Shown here piece by piece: positions 14,362-23,162 of a DNA stretch of 64,000 nucleotides; position 1 is the stretch's first letter; each line of letters begins with the position of its first letter. A model generated the notes under the pieces. That model worked only from the letters and a program-made list of their open reading frames with translations. It did not search any database and was not told the origin of the DNA. The stretch is from Arthrobacter sp. D5-1 (lineage in GTDB: Bacteria; Actinomycetota; Actinomycetes; Actinomycetales; Micrococcaceae): assembly GCF_017357425.1 (NCBI RefSeq), contig NZ_CP014571.1, forward strand, positions 2,108,001-2,172,000, read 5' to 3'. The position numbers and the translations under genes were made by a program.

Positions 14362-14413
14362 CTAGAAACCGCCCAGGAGGTAAGCGGCCGCCGTCGTTGT
14401 TGTGGTTCTTGCG

Positions 14414-15019
14414 TCAGTTGACCTGGTTGATGATGGTTTCGGCAACCTCACGCATGCTGAGGCGACGGTCCATGGAGGTCTTCTGGATCCAGCGGAAGGC
14501 TTCCGGCTCCGTCAGGCCCATCTTGGTGGTCAGGAGGCTCTTGGCGCGCTCTACAAGCTTGCGCGTGGCGAACTGTTCCTGGAGGTCGGAAACCTCGTTC
14601 TCGAGCGCCTTGATTTCCTCGTGGCGGGAGAGAGCGATCTCAATGGCCGGAATCAGGTCCGCGGGGGAGAACGGCTTGACGACGTAAGCCATGGCACCGG
14701 CGTCGCGTGCCCGCTCCACCAGTTCCTTCTGGCTGAAAGCAGTCAGAAGGACAACAGGCGCGATGCGTGCCTTGACGATTTTCTCAGCCGCCGAAATGCC
14801 GTCCATCACGGGCATCTTCACGTCCATGAGGACAAGGTCAGGCTTCAGTTCCTCGGCCAGCTGCACAGCTTTCTCGCCGTTGTCTGCCTCGCCGACGACG
14901 TCGTACCCCTCGCCCTTCAAAATCTCGATAATGTCCAGGCGGATGAGGGTCTCATCCTCGGCTACGACAACGCGTCGGGCCGGCTGGGCTGTGGGTGTGG
15001 ACTCCGTCTGTTCGGTCAC
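14414..15019 (-). CDS. pdtaR: ANTAR-domain response regulator (PdtaR type)
   Basis: This 201-residue cytoplasmic regulator has an N-terminal receiver domain (VVVAEDETLIRLD; phosphoacceptor Asp66 in LMDVKMP; Lys in YVVKPF) and a C-terminal ANTAR RNA-binding domain (about residues 140-197, LVERAKSLLTTKMGLTEPEAFRWIQ). ANTAR proteins bind paired hairpins in mRNA leaders and act as antiterminators. The protein closely resembles mycobacterial PdtaR (Rv1626), partner of the PdtaS kinase. It faces pyk tail to tail with the insertion sequence between them. No kinase gene is present in the window. Confidence 0.9.
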   Translation of the reverse strand: MTEQTESTPTAQPARRVVVAEDETLIRLDIIEILKGEGYDVVGEADNGEKAVQLAEELKPDLVLMDVKMPVMDGISAAEKIVKARIAPVVLLTAFSQKELVERARDAGAMAYVVKPFSPADLIPAIEIALSRHEEIKALENEVSDLQEQFATRKLVERAKSLLTTKMGLTEPEAFRWIQKTSMDRRLSMREVAETIINQVN

Positions 15020-15111
15020 GGGATCTCCTTGAAAAGGTTCGGCGGGTTCATGTCCATCTTAGTGTGGACTCTTTGATGGCAGGTTTTTGTTGCATCAGCG
15101 CGCCCGGTTCT

Positions 15112-15138
15112 TTGAATCAGCCTATCTGCATGTATAGT
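15112..15138 (+). promoter_or_regulatory. Probable tRNA-Leu promoter
   Basis: TTGAAT (15112-15117) and TATAGT (15133-15138) lie about 80 bp before the tRNA. The 15-bp spacer is short, so the -35 assignment is uncertain; the -10 is convincing. Confidence 0.4.
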
Positions 15139-15215
15139 AATTTCGCGTGCTGGGAAAGGATCGCGTTGCTCACAGACGTGAGCAGTCAGCGAGATTTAAC
15201 TTCCCGGTAATCCGC

Positions 15216-15297
15216 GCCCGAGTGGCGGAATTGGCAGACGCGCTGCACTCAAAATGCAGTATCGAAAGGTGTGTGGGTTCGAGTCCCACCTCGGGCA
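15216..15297 (+). tRNA. tRNA-Leu (anticodon CAA)
   Basis: The acceptor stem GCCCGAG pairs with CTCGGGC, followed by discriminator A with no encoded CCA. The anticodon stem CTGCA/TGCAG encloses the loop CTCAAAA, giving anticodon CAA (codon UUG). A long variable arm and the T-arm GTGGGTTCGAGTCCCAC complete a class II leucine tRNA. Its 3' end is repeated 32 kb downstream (see the direct repeat), so it is the likely attachment site of an integrated element. Confidence 0.97.
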
Positions 15298-15565
15298 CGG
15301 CAAACCCCCTCGTCAGAGGGGGTTTTTGCTTTAATGTGTGTACAAAGCTTGACGCGAGTCTCTGATGTGTGGCGCCGGCGTGTGCCTGGCGGCCGGTTGA
15401 CCTGTGCAGTTGTGGGGGAGCGGGTTCAGGGTTGTGGCTGGTTTGCCCTCCGCCTGCTCTGTATTGGGGTTATGTATTTCTTTCTTGGTTCGTCCGGTAG
15501 GTCGTGGTTGGCCTACACCTCTTCACGGATAGGGGAACCGAGCGCATCATGACTTCGAGATCCTT
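15278..15565 (+). repeat. Direct repeat copy 1 (tRNA-Leu 3' end plus downstream DNA)
   Basis: From the T-loop of tRNA-Leu (TTCGA at 15278) through about 15565, the sequence is repeated at 47595-47880. Identity is highest in the tRNA 3' end and terminator and about nine in ten bases in the middle, falling off near the end (ATGACTTCGAGATC against ATGACCTCGGGATC). This copy holds the functional tRNA 3' end. It fits an attachment-site duplication at one edge of an island. Confidence 0.8.
15302..15327 (+). terminator. tRNA-Leu terminator
   Basis: AAACCCCCT and AGGGGGTTT pair around a short loop and run into TTTTTGCTTT, five bases after the tRNA. Confidence 0.88.
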
Positions 15566-16014
15566 CGACGAAGACTCTGCGTTCAGCGCTCTCCTGGAGG
15601 GAGGCTAGGCTGGGGAAGCCTTTGTCAGGCCAAGGAGGGTGTGTGCATTGTCCAAGCTCAATTCTGTTTTTTGACGGATCAGAGCGAGCTTCGGATTTTT
15701 GCCTACATAACTTCAGTGGTGAGCGTGTGTTCTCCATATCATGATCGGTTTTGAGGAGGCGTCGCCGCGGGCAAACCAGTGAGAACTGGACCATGAGGAC
15801 AGCCCTTTTCCAGCCGAGTTCATGCCAGTAGTAAATGATTTGTGCCACTCGCATCTCGGGGCTATGCAGCTTTTCCCATGGTGAGTCCACTCGGCACATT
15901 GGCCGATGCCACGAATTTGAACGCTGGTCGCATGCCAACTCGCGAAGCGAAAGTTTCAAGCGGCCGGCGGTAAAACTGGCGTTGTGCTACAGCGTTTATC
16001 CGCGCCCAGGCGTC
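15566..16014. other. Gap without a supportable gene
   Basis: Between the end of the direct repeat and the LacI-type regulator I find no open frame with protein-like composition. The one long minus-strand frame (15513-15959) has no recognisable motif and an unlikely amino-acid make-up. Confidence 0.5.
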
Positions 16015-17043
16015 CTAGCGACGTGGCGGGGCTGAGGTCTTTCGCACGATGAGCCGCGGTGAGACCAGGACGTGCTCGGATTCGGTCCGGCCCTCGATCC
16101 TTGAGAGGAGCAGCTCCGCAGCTTGTCTGCCCATCTGGACGCCAGACTGGTCGACGGTGCTCAAACCGATAGGGGGGAGGCCCGTAGCGGGGATGTTGTC
16201 ATAGCCTACGATCGACATGTCGTCCGGTATGTGGATCCCGGCTTCGAACAACGCAGTGTAGGCGCCAAGCGCGGCAACGTCGGCGCCGCCGTGCAGGGCA
16301 GATGGACGTTGGGCCAGAGGCCTGGCGGCGAGTGACCGGCCGGCTTCCAAGCCGCTCTCAGTTCCCCATCGCCCCGGGACGTGATCAATCCACTGTGAAA
16401 GCCCGTGCTTCTCCATGGCGAGGTCGTAGCCGCGGCGGCGGACTGTTTGTGGCATGCCTGGTTCGCTGTCGGGTTGCGTGTTGGCGAGCATCGAGATCCG
16501 CTCATGCCCCAGTGAAACAAGGTGGTCCACGATGAGCGCGCTGCCGGCGATGTCGTCGCTGGCGACGGTATCGAAGTACTTCGCTGGTCCGTGGCGGCCC
16601 AGGACAACCACGGGGATGGTTTGGCCAAGCTTTTCCAGCTCGTCGTTCGGTCCAAATGGTGCGATCAGGACCAGGCCGTCCATGCGTCTGTCGACCATTG
16701 CCTCGATGAGTTTCTGCTGTGCGTCGAGGCCTTGTCGTGCCTGCCCGATGAGCACCTGGTACCCAAGTTCTTCTGCGACATCGCGGATGCCCTCGGCAAG
16801 GACTGAGAAGAAGGTGTTGGAAAGGTCCACCAGGAACACACCCAAGGTGTAGCTGTTACCGCGCATTCCGCGGGCCAGGGCAAGGGGGCGGTAGTTGAGG
16901 AGGGTCATTGATTCCTCGACTTTGGTCCGCATGGCGGGGCTGACCCCATAGGCATTGCGGAGGACCTTGGAGACCGCGGCGCGTGAAACGCCCGCGTGCT
17001 CAGCAACGTCGCTGATGGTTGCGCGCTTCAATTGCTCCGTCAT
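16015..17043 (-). CDS. LacI-family transcriptional regulator
   Basis: The N-terminal helix-turn-helix (TISDVAEHAGVSRAAVSKVLRNAYGVSPAMRTKVEE, about residues 7-42) is the LacI type, followed by the hinge helix region (YRPLALARGMRGN) and a periplasmic-binding-like ligand domain ending VSPRLIVRKTSAPP. I start it at ATG 17043, six bases after AAGAAGGG; longer in-frame starts add an uncharacteristic leader. It is divergent from the sugar ABC importer and GH78 genes, and two 14-bp palindromes lie between them, so it probably represses that operon and itself until a sugar, perhaps rhamnose or a rhamnoside, binds. The inducer is not visible from sequence. Confidence 0.92.
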   Translation of the reverse strand: MTEQLKRATISDVAEHAGVSRAAVSKVLRNAYGVSPAMRTKVEESMTLLNYRPLALARGMRGNSYTLGVFLVDLSNTFFSVLAEGIRDVAEELGYQVLIGQARQGLDAQQKLIEAMVDRRMDGLVLIAPFGPNDELEKLGQTIPVVVLGRHGPAKYFDTVASDDIAGSALIVDHLVSLGHERISMLANTQPDSEPGMPQTVRRRGYDLAMEKHGLSQWIDHVPGRWGTESGLEAGRSLAARPLAQRPSALHGGADVAALGAYTALFEAGIHIPDDMSIVGYDNIPATGLPPIGLSTVDQSGVQMGRQAAELLLSRIEGRTESEHVLVSPRLIVRKTSAPPRR

Positions 17044-17076
17044 CTGCATCCCTTCTTGAGTGCCTTCTCCGTAATT

Positions 17077-17090
17077 GTAGATTGATCTAC
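17077..17090. promoter_or_regulatory. LacI-type operator 1
   Basis: GTAGATTGATCTAC is a perfect palindrome (arms GTAGAT/ATCTAC) 34 bp upstream of the regulator start. It matches operator 2, 60 bp away centre to centre. Confidence 0.7.
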
Positions 17091-17136
17091 GAAAAAGTCT
17101 TGGCAGGAGCTGTGACATGACTTACAGTAGTAAAAC

Positions 17137-17150
17137 GTAGACCGATCTAC
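17137..17150. promoter_or_regulatory. LacI-type operator 2
   Basis: GTAGACCGATCTAC, nearly palindromic and with the central CG usual in LacI-family sites, lies 93 bp before the binding-protein gene. Paired with operator 1 it could allow looping. Confidence 0.7.
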
Positions 17151-17242
17151 ACAAAATCCACACAGGGCTCACAGCGTCATTAAGAGCCCTGTTTGAAACG
17201 TTCCACAGACTACGGAGTCCGTGGCTTTACGAGGAGGTAAAG

Positions 17243-18559
17243 ATGGCCGCATCGAGCAAGCAGCGCTGGGCCGCTCTGGCTGGGGGAGTGACAGTCCTGG
17301 CGCTGGCTTTGACCGGTTGCAGTGGCGGTAGTTCCACTGCCAATGGAGACGAAAAGACCATCACATGGCTGGTGGACAACGCGGAAAACACCGTTGCCGC
17401 AGCGGAAAAGGTCGCCGAAGAATTCACCGCAGCCAATCCGGGGATCAAGGTTGAGGTGGAAACCCGTCCGCAGGGCGGCGATGGTGACAACATCGTCAAG
17501 ACCCGGCTCTCGACCGGTGACATGGCGGACGTCTTCAACTACAACACCGGCTCGCTTCTGCAGCAGATCAATCCAGAGCAGAACCTGCAGCCCATTACCA
17601 GCGAGCCGTACCTGTCCAATATCACGGAGTCCTTCAAGCCTGTGGTGACGTCCGGCAGTGAAGTGTACGGGGTGCCGTTCAGTACCGGCATGGCCGGAGC
17701 GGTGCTCTATAACAAGAAGGTCTACGAAAAGCTCGGCTTGTCCGTCCCCAAGACCTGGGACGAATTCATGGACAACAGCCGCAAGATCAAGGACGCGGGC
17801 ATCGCGCCGATCATCCAGTCCTACCAGACAACGTGGACCTCGCAGCTCTTTGTCCTTGGCGATTTCGCCAATGTGGTGACCGCGGACCCCAACTTCCCGG
17901 CAGACTACACCGCCAACAAGGCCAAATTCGCCACGAACGCCGCCGCAGTCAAGGGCTTCGAACACCTCGAGGAAGCCGGCAAGGCCGGTCTGTTTAACGA
18001 GGACTTCGCCTCCACCACCTATCAGCAGGCACAAGACATGCTGGTCAACGGTGAAGGCGCTCAGTACCCGATTTTGAGCTTCGCCTTGAACAACATCAAA
18101 GTGACCTACCCGGACAAGCTGAACGACCTTGGGCTGTTCCCGCTTCCTGGTGACGACGCGTCAAAGAACAAGCTGACCGTCTGGATGCCCGGCGGAACGT
18201 ACATTCCCAAATCGTCCAAAAACATGGAGGAAGCCAAGAAGCTCCAGGCCTTCATCGCCAGCAAGGCCGGATGCGACGCGCAGACGGCGGCAGCGGGGGC
18301 GGCCGGGCCGTACCTTGTGAAGGATTGCGAGCTGCCCTCGGACGTCCCCGACGCGGTGAAGGACATGCTCCCGTACTTCGAAGATGAGGCCAAGAACAGC
18401 CCCGCGCTGGAATTCCTGTCCCCGGTCAAGGGTCCCGCCCTAGAACAGATCACCGTCGAGGTCGGTTCGGGTATCCGCACCGCCAAGGACGGCGCCGCCC
18501 TCTACGACGAGGACGTCAAAAAGCAGGCCAAGCAGCTGAACCTGCCCGGCTGGAACTAA
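17243..18559 (+). CDS. Sugar ABC transporter substrate-binding lipoprotein
   Basis: This 438-residue extracytoplasmic protein begins with a lipoprotein signal (LALALTGC; lipidated Cys26) and then a family-1 type solute-binding fold, as in carbohydrate importers (TITWLVDNAENTV..., VYGVPFSTGMAGAVLYNKKVYEKLG..., KTWDEF). It would capture an oligosaccharide or glycoside and deliver it to the two permeases encoded next. GAGGAGGT is placed well before the ATG. With GH78 as the fourth gene, the cargo is likely a rhamnose-containing sugar (inference). No ATPase gene is present; a shared MsiK-type ATPase elsewhere would be needed, as is common in actinobacteria. Confidence 0.93.
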   Translation: MAASSKQRWAALAGGVTVLALALTGCSGGSSTANGDEKTITWLVDNAENTVAAAEKVAEEFTAANPGIKVEVETRPQGGDGDNIVKTRLSTGDMADVFNYNTGSLLQQINPEQNLQPITSEPYLSNITESFKPVVTSGSEVYGVPFSTGMAGAVLYNKKVYEKLGLSVPKTWDEFMDNSRKIKDAGIAPIIQSYQTTWTSQLFVLGDFANVVTADPNFPADYTANKAKFATNAAAVKGFEHLEEAGKAGLFNEDFASTTYQQAQDMLVNGEGAQYPILSFALNNIKVTYPDKLNDLGLFPLPGDDASKNKLTVWMPGGTYIPKSSKNMEEAKKLQAFIASKAGCDAQTAAAGAAGPYLVKDCELPSDVPDAVKDMLPYFEDEAKNSPALEFLSPVKGPALEQITVEVGSGIRTAKDGAALYDEDVKKQAKQLNLPGWN

Positions 18560-18575
18560 CCTCCGAAAACTACAA

Positions 18576-18604
18576 GCCGTCCGGGCTTTCCCGGCCCGGA
18601 CGGC
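18576..18604 (+). promoter_or_regulatory. Intercistronic hairpin after the binding-protein gene
   Basis: GCCGTCCGGG (18576-18585) pairs exactly with CCCGGACGGC (18595-18604) in the 61-bp gap before the first permease. There is no T-run. Such hairpins often protect the upstream message so that the binding protein outnumbers the permeases; that role is inferred here. Confidence 0.6.
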
Positions 18605-18620
18605 CCTTGGAGAGATTCTC

Positions 18621-19550
18621 ATGACACTCAACACCGCACCGACGGCGACGGCGGTACGTCAAGCACCGCAGGCCGCCCACCCCAAGCGCCGCAAAGGCAA
18701 GTCAGCCTATCCGTACTGGTTTTACCTCCCCGCCGCGGTCATTTACACCGCACTATTCCTGGTCCCGACGGTTGTCTCGTTCTTCTTCAGCCTGACGCGC
18801 TGGAACCTCAACGAATTCACCTTCATTGGCCTGGACAACTTTGTTCAGTTCTTCCAGGAACCCGCGCTGATCAAGGGCCTGACCAACACCTTCATCTATG
18901 GGATAGTCACCTCCGTCCTGAAGGTCGTCCTGGGGATGCTTCTGGCAGTCCTGCTGACCTCCCAGATCATCGCCCGCGGCTACCTCCGCTCGGTAATGTT
19001 CTTCCCCGTGCTGCTAAGCAGCATCGGCGTCGGCATTGTCTTCACCGCCTTGATGGATCCCCGCAACGGCATGATCAACGAGGGCCTCGCAGCCATCGGT
19101 ATCCAAGGGCCCGCGTGGCTCACCGACCCGGCGTGGGCGCTGCTTTCCGTAGCTTTGGTGGATGTCTGGAAGGGCGTTGGCCTGGCCACGGTCATTTACA
19201 TCGCGGGCATCGTCTCCATCCCGCAGGAGTACTTTGAAGCGGCCAAGATGGACGGGGCAAGCTCCTTCAAGAGCTTCTTCAACATCACCTTGCCACTCGC
19301 CCGCCCGGCTACCGCAACGGTCATCATCCTGTCACTCATTGGCGGACTCCGGTCCTTCGACCTGATCTGGGCCATGACCAAGGGTGGCCCGGGATTTACC
19401 TCGGACGTCATCGCGTCCGTCATCTATAAGCAGTACCAAGCCGGCTTCTACGGCCTGTCCACGGCCGGGAACGTGGTCCTGTTCCTCATTGTCACGGCCA
19501 TCATCCTGCCCCTGTCCATGTTCCTGAACCGCAAGGAGGTTGAACAGTGA
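18621..19550 (+). CDS. Sugar ABC transporter permease (MalF type)
   Basis: A 309-residue membrane protein with six predicted helices. It has the ABC importer EAA loop (EYFEAAKMDGASSFKSFFNITLPLARPA) that contacts the ATPase, and a polar, basic N-terminal segment (PKRRKGKSAYPYW) before helix 1. Together with the next gene it forms the heterodimeric channel for the upstream binding protein. Its TGA overlaps the GTG of the second permease, giving tight coupling. Confidence 0.94.
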   Translation: MTLNTAPTATAVRQAPQAAHPKRRKGKSAYPYWFYLPAAVIYTALFLVPTVVSFFFSLTRWNLNEFTFIGLDNFVQFFQEPALIKGLTNTFIYGIVTSVLKVVLGMLLAVLLTSQIIARGYLRSVMFFPVLLSSIGVGIVFTALMDPRNGMINEGLAAIGIQGPAWLTDPAWALLSVALVDVWKGVGLATVIYIAGIVSIPQEYFEAAKMDGASSFKSFFNITLPLARPATATVIILSLIGGLRSFDLIWAMTKGGPGFTSDVIASVIYKQYQAGFYGLSTAGNVVLFLIVTAIILPLSMFLNRKEVEQ

Positions 19551-20377
19551 CCACTGCCCTCAAGCGCTATGGACTCGGTGTCCTGGCCATCGCCGTCAGC
19601 ATTGTTGTTTTCATTATTCCGTTGCTCTTCATGGTCCTCACCGCCGTGAAAGACCGCAAGGAAGCGGCCAAGCTGGACTTCGCCTGGCCCACCAACATCC
19701 AGTTCGTGGAGAACTTCACCGCTGTCCTCTCGGCCAGGAAATTCATGCTGGTCACTGCGTTCATCAACAGCACCATACTGACGGTTGTCAGTGTGACCAT
19801 CCTGGTGATCCTCGCGGCCATGGTGGCCTGGGTCCTTCAGCGACGTAAGTCCCGCTGGAATGGCGTTGCCAACTTCCTGATCCTGTCCGGCCTGATCATC
19901 CCCCCAGCGATCGTCCCCACTATCTGGGTGTTGCAGGGCATGGGACTCTTCAAAACACTCCCGGGGCTGATCCTCATCGAAGTGGCTTTCGGCCTATCCT
20001 TCTGTGTCATGTTGTTCCGGGCGTTCATTGCCTCGATTCCCAAGGAACTCGATGAGGCCGCAGTCATTGATGGTTGCGGGCCCGTGAGGTTGTTCTTCCG
20101 GGTGATCTTCCCGCTCCTGCGCTCCGTCATTGTGACCGTGATCGTGGTCCAGTCGGTACATATTTTCAACGACTTCCAGAACCCCCTCTACTTCCTCCCC
20201 GGAGACGCCAACGCCACGGTGCAGCTCACACTGTTCAACTTCCAGAGCCAGTTCACCACCAACTACAACCTGCTCTTCATGAACATCCTGCTCATCACCG
20301 TGCCGCCGTTCATCATGTACCTCTTCTTCAACCGCCAGATTGTCGCGGGCATGACAGCCGGCGCCGTCAAGGGCTGA
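19547..20377 (+). CDS. Sugar ABC transporter permease (MalG type)
   Basis: The 276-residue partner permease has six hydrophobic segments and the EAA motif ([29 protein letters not shown], about residues 164-192). It starts at GTG 19547 inside the stop of the previous gene (GTGA). It completes the importer; the rhamnosidase gene follows after 48 bp, so imported glycoside could be cleaved inside the cell. Confidence 0.94.
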   Translation: MTTALKRYGLGVLAIAVSIVVFIIPLLFMVLTAVKDRKEAAKLDFAWPTNIQFVENFTAVLSARKFMLVTAFINSTILTVVSVTILVILAAMVAWVLQRRKSRWNGVANFLILSGLIIPPAIVPTIWVLQGMGLFKTLPGLILIEVAFGLSFCVMLFRAFIASIPKELDEAAVIDGCGPVRLFFRVIFPLLRSVIVTVIVVQSVHIFNDFQNPLYFLPGDANATVQLTLFNFQSQFTTNYNLLFMNILLITVPPFIMYLFFNRQIVAGMTAGAVKG

Positions 20378-20425
20378 CCCAGCCGCTATCCGGCGCCAAT
20401 CACACACATCAAGGAGACTTCCGCT

Positions 20426-23023
20426 ATGCCTGCCATCGTGCACCCGGCAACGTTCGAGCACCTGCCCCCAACTCCCGGAAGCGGCACCCTGGGCATCGGC
20501 CTTCCAACCCCCCGCATTTCCTGGAAAACCAGCGCCGAACCCGGATGGGTCCAAGAGGCGTACCAAGTTTCGGTGACCACCGCTGAAGCGCAATGGACCA
20601 GCGAACGGACCGGATCGACGGAATCGGTACTCGTACCGTGGGAGGCAGCACCGCTGATTTCCTCCCAACGCGCCGAGGTCAGCGTCCGCGTTTGGGGGGC
20701 GGGCGAGCAGGAGCCCAGCGGCTGGAGCCAGCCATCCTCCGTCGAAACCGGCCTGCTTGAGCCCGGCGACTGGACCGCCGCTGCCATCACTCCAGCATGG
20801 GAAGAAGACCCGGAAGCCGAACGGCGGCCGCCACTGCTGCGTCGCGGCTTCACCCTTAACCGTCCGGTGGCATCTGCCCGCCTGTACGTCACGGCCCATG
20901 GGCTCTATGAGGTGGAGATCAATGGCGTGCGAGTAGGCGACGACGCTTTGTCGCCGGGTTGGACCGTCTACGGCCAGAGGCTCCGCTACTACACCTACGA
21001 CGTCACCGAGCATGTGGCTAACGGCGACAACGCCATCGGCGCGTTCCTCGCGGATGGCTGGTATCGCGGCCGGATTGGCTTCAAGGGAGGGCACACCAAC
21101 CTCTATGGCGACAAAGTGGCGCTTTTGGCTCAGCTCCACATCACGCACGACGACGGCTCGGTCACCGTGGTGGGCACGGACGAAACCTGGAAGGCTTCGT
21201 TCGGACCAATCCTCCTTTCCAGCTTGTACAAGGGCGAAAGCTACGATGCCCGCGAACTGCCAACCGGCTGGAGCAGCCCCGCGTTCGATGACTCCGGCTG
21301 GGAGCCGGTGACCGGCGTCGAACGCGACCCACGAACACTGGTGGCACCGGAAGGTCCGCCGGTCCGCTGCACTGACGAGATCCGTCCGGTGAGGGTGTGG
21401 ACGTCACCGGCGGGCAAGACGTTGCTGGACTTTGGCCAGAACCTCGTGGGGCGCCTCCGAATTACCGTCTGCGGAGACGCCGGCTCCACTGTGACGCTCC
21501 GACATGCGGAAGTACTGCAGGACGGCGAGCTGTACACGCGCCCACTGCGCGGAGCCGACTCCACGGACCACTACACCCTGGCCGGGGCCGGCGAAGAAAC
21601 CTGGGAGCCGAGGTTCACCATCCACGGCTTCCGCTACGCCGAGATCAGCGGTTGGACCGGCGGGGACATCGCCGACAACGTTGTGGCGCGGGTCTACCAC
21701 ACAGATATGCAACGCACCGGCTGGTTCGAGTCCTCCAACGCCGACCTCAACCGCTTGCATGAGAACGTCCTATGGAGCATGAAAGGCAACTTCGTGGACA
21801 TCCCCACGGACTGCCCCCAGCGCGACGAACGCCTCGGCTGGACAGGAGACATCCAAGTGTTCGCCCCCACAGCCAGCTTCCTGTACGACTGCTCAGGCAT
21901 GCTGTCCTCGTGGCTCAAGGACGTGGCCGCCGAGCAGCTCCCGGACGGCACCGTGCCCTGGTACGTACCCGTCATTCCCGGCGGAAACTACTGGACCCCC
22001 ATTCGACCGGGCGCGGTCTGGGGCGACGTAGCGGTGCTGACCCCTTGGACCCTCCATGAGCGTTTCAACGATCCAGGCATCGTGGCCGCGCAGTATGAAA
22101 GCGCAAAGGGGTGGGTGGACCTTCTGGACCAGCTGGCCGGTGAGGGTCGCCTATGGAACGGCAGCTTCCAACTGGGCGACTGGCTTGACCCCACAGCCCC
22201 GCCTGAAGATCCCACCAAGGCCATGACCGACAAGCACCTGGTGGCAACGGCCTACTTTGCCTGGTCTGCGCGGCACCTGGCGAAGTCGGCCGCAGTCCTG
22301 GGCAAGTCCGACGACGAATTGCGCTACCTGACATTGTCCCGCGAAGTTGCCGCGGCGTTTGCCTGCGAATACATCCACCCGGATGGCATCATGAGCAGCG
22401 ACGCCCAGACGGCCTATGCACTGGCGCTGGTGTTCGATCTCTTCCCGGATGCCGACTCCAAAGCACGTGCGGGCTCCCGCCTGGCTGAGCTGGTGCGAGC
22501 GAACGGAAACCGTATCGGCACAGGATTTGCCGGCACACCCGTGGTCTCTGACGCGCTTACGCTGTCGGGTGAAATCGATGCCGCTTACGATCTGCTGCTG
22601 GAAAAAGAATGCCCCTCCTGGCTCTACGCCGTAGGGCAGGGCGGAACCACCATCTGGGAGCGCTGGGATTCCATGCTCCCGGACGGCTCCATCAACCCCG
22701 GCGAAATGACGTCCTTCAACCACTACGCCTTAGGCGCCGTCGCGGACTGGATGCACCGAGTAGTCGCCGGACTTGCACCCCTGGAACCCGGTTATCGCAA
22801 AATCCTCGTCAAGCCGCAGCCAGGCGGTGGCCTCAGCTGGGCCTCAGCCCGCCATGAGACGCCGTACGGTACCGCTTCGGTGCAGTGGCGGATCGACGAC
22901 GGGGACCTCACCGCCGTCGTCGATATCCCAACCGGGACCACCGCGCGAATCGAGCTGCCCGGGCAGGACCCGGTTGACGTGGGGCCCGGACGCCACGAGC
23001 TCGCGGCGCAGCTGGTTTCCTAG
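20426..23023 (+). CDS. Alpha-L-rhamnosidase, GH78 (first of three)
   Basis: GH78 enzymes remove terminal alpha-L-rhamnose by inversion. This 865-residue chain has an N-terminal beta-sandwich (residues 1-110), the rhamnosidase N domain with the carbohydrate-module-like GLYEVEINGVRVGDDALSPGW, a concanavalin-like domain (TLLDFGQNLVGRLR), then the six-hairpin catalytic domain. Catalytic residues fall in DCPQRDERLGWTGD (Asp462, Glu468, Asp475), and the general base is expected at Glu745 (TTIWERWDSM). No signal peptide is seen, so it acts in the cytoplasm on imported substrate. AAGGAG lies well before the ATG. Substrate could be flavonoid rhamnosides or pectic fragments; sequence alone does not decide. 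Confidence 0.95.
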   Translation: MPAIVHPATFEHLPPTPGSGTLGIGLPTPRISWKTSAEPGWVQEAYQVSVTTAEAQWTSERTGSTESVLVPWEAAPLISSQRAEVSVRVWGAGEQEPSGWSQPSSVETGLLEPGDWTAAAITPAWEEDPEAERRPPLLRRGFTLNRPVASARLYVTAHGLYEVEINGVRVGDDALSPGWTVYGQRLRYYTYDVTEHVANGDNAIGAFLADGWYRGRIGFKGGHTNLYGDKVALLAQLHITHDDGSVTVVGTDETWKASFGPILLSSLYKGESYDARELPTGWSSPAFDDSGWEPVTGVERDPRTLVAPEGPPVRCTDEIRPVRVWTSPAGKTLLDFGQNLVGRLRITVCGDAGSTVTLRHAEVLQDGELYTRPLRGADSTDHYTLAGAGEETWEPRFTIHGFRYAEISGWTGGDIADNVVARVYHTDMQRTGWFESSNADLNRLHENVLWSMKGNFVDIPTDCPQRDERLGWTGDIQVFAPTASFLYDCSGMLSSWLKDVAAEQLPDGTVPWYVPVIPGGNYWTPIRPGAVWGDVAVLTPWTLHERFNDPGIVAAQYESAKGWVDLLDQLAGEGRLWNGSFQLGDWLDPTAPPEDPTKAMTDKHLVATAYFAWSARHLAKSAAVLGKSDDELRYLTLSREVAAAFACEYIHPDGIMSSDAQTAYALALVFDLFPDADSKARAGSRLAELVRANGNRIGTGFAGTPVVSDALTLSGEIDAAYDLLLEKECPSWLYAVGQGGTTIWERWDSMLPDGSINPGEMTSFNHYALGAVADWMHRVVAGLAPLEPGYRKILVKPQPGGGLSWASARHETPYGTASVQWRIDDGDLTAVVDIPTGTTARIELPGQDPVDVGPGRHELAAQLVS

Positions 23024-23036
23024 CGATTGATGCAAA

Positions 23037-23068
23037 GTGCCGGGCAGGGGACTTCCCTTGCCCGGCAC
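23037..23068 (+). terminator. Terminator-like hairpin after the first GH78 gene
   Basis: GTGCCGGGCA plus GGG pairs with CCC plus TGCCCGGCAC around a short loop, 14 bases after the stop. There is no T-run, but the stem is strong and closes the sugar operon. Confidence 0.65.
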
Positions 23069-23162
23069 CAAGTCACAAGCGTTCCGGGGCCGGCACTGCT
23101 GAGGAAGGTCCGATGACAGGACTCCGCTCGACACGAACCTGCAAATCACGGAGGGTAGGGCC

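Larger units (their letters stand above)
12686..14397. repeat. Long inverted repeat flanking the insertion sequence
   Basis: The bases just outside the insertion element form an inverted repeat: ACGACGGCGGCCGC at 12686-12699 matches the complement of 14384-14397 exactly, and the pairing continues imperfectly (ACCTC, then a GGC/GGTTCTAG-like block) up to the element ends. Joined without the element, these arms would make a palindrome of about 37 bp per arm between the convergent pyk and pdtaR genes. Alternatively they are extended ends of the element itself. Confidence 0.6.

Noticed and set aside
15513..15959. 148-residue minus-strand frame in the gap after tRNA-Leu
   Set aside because: No recognisable motif, unlikely composition, and its start region overlaps the repeated non-coding DNA.
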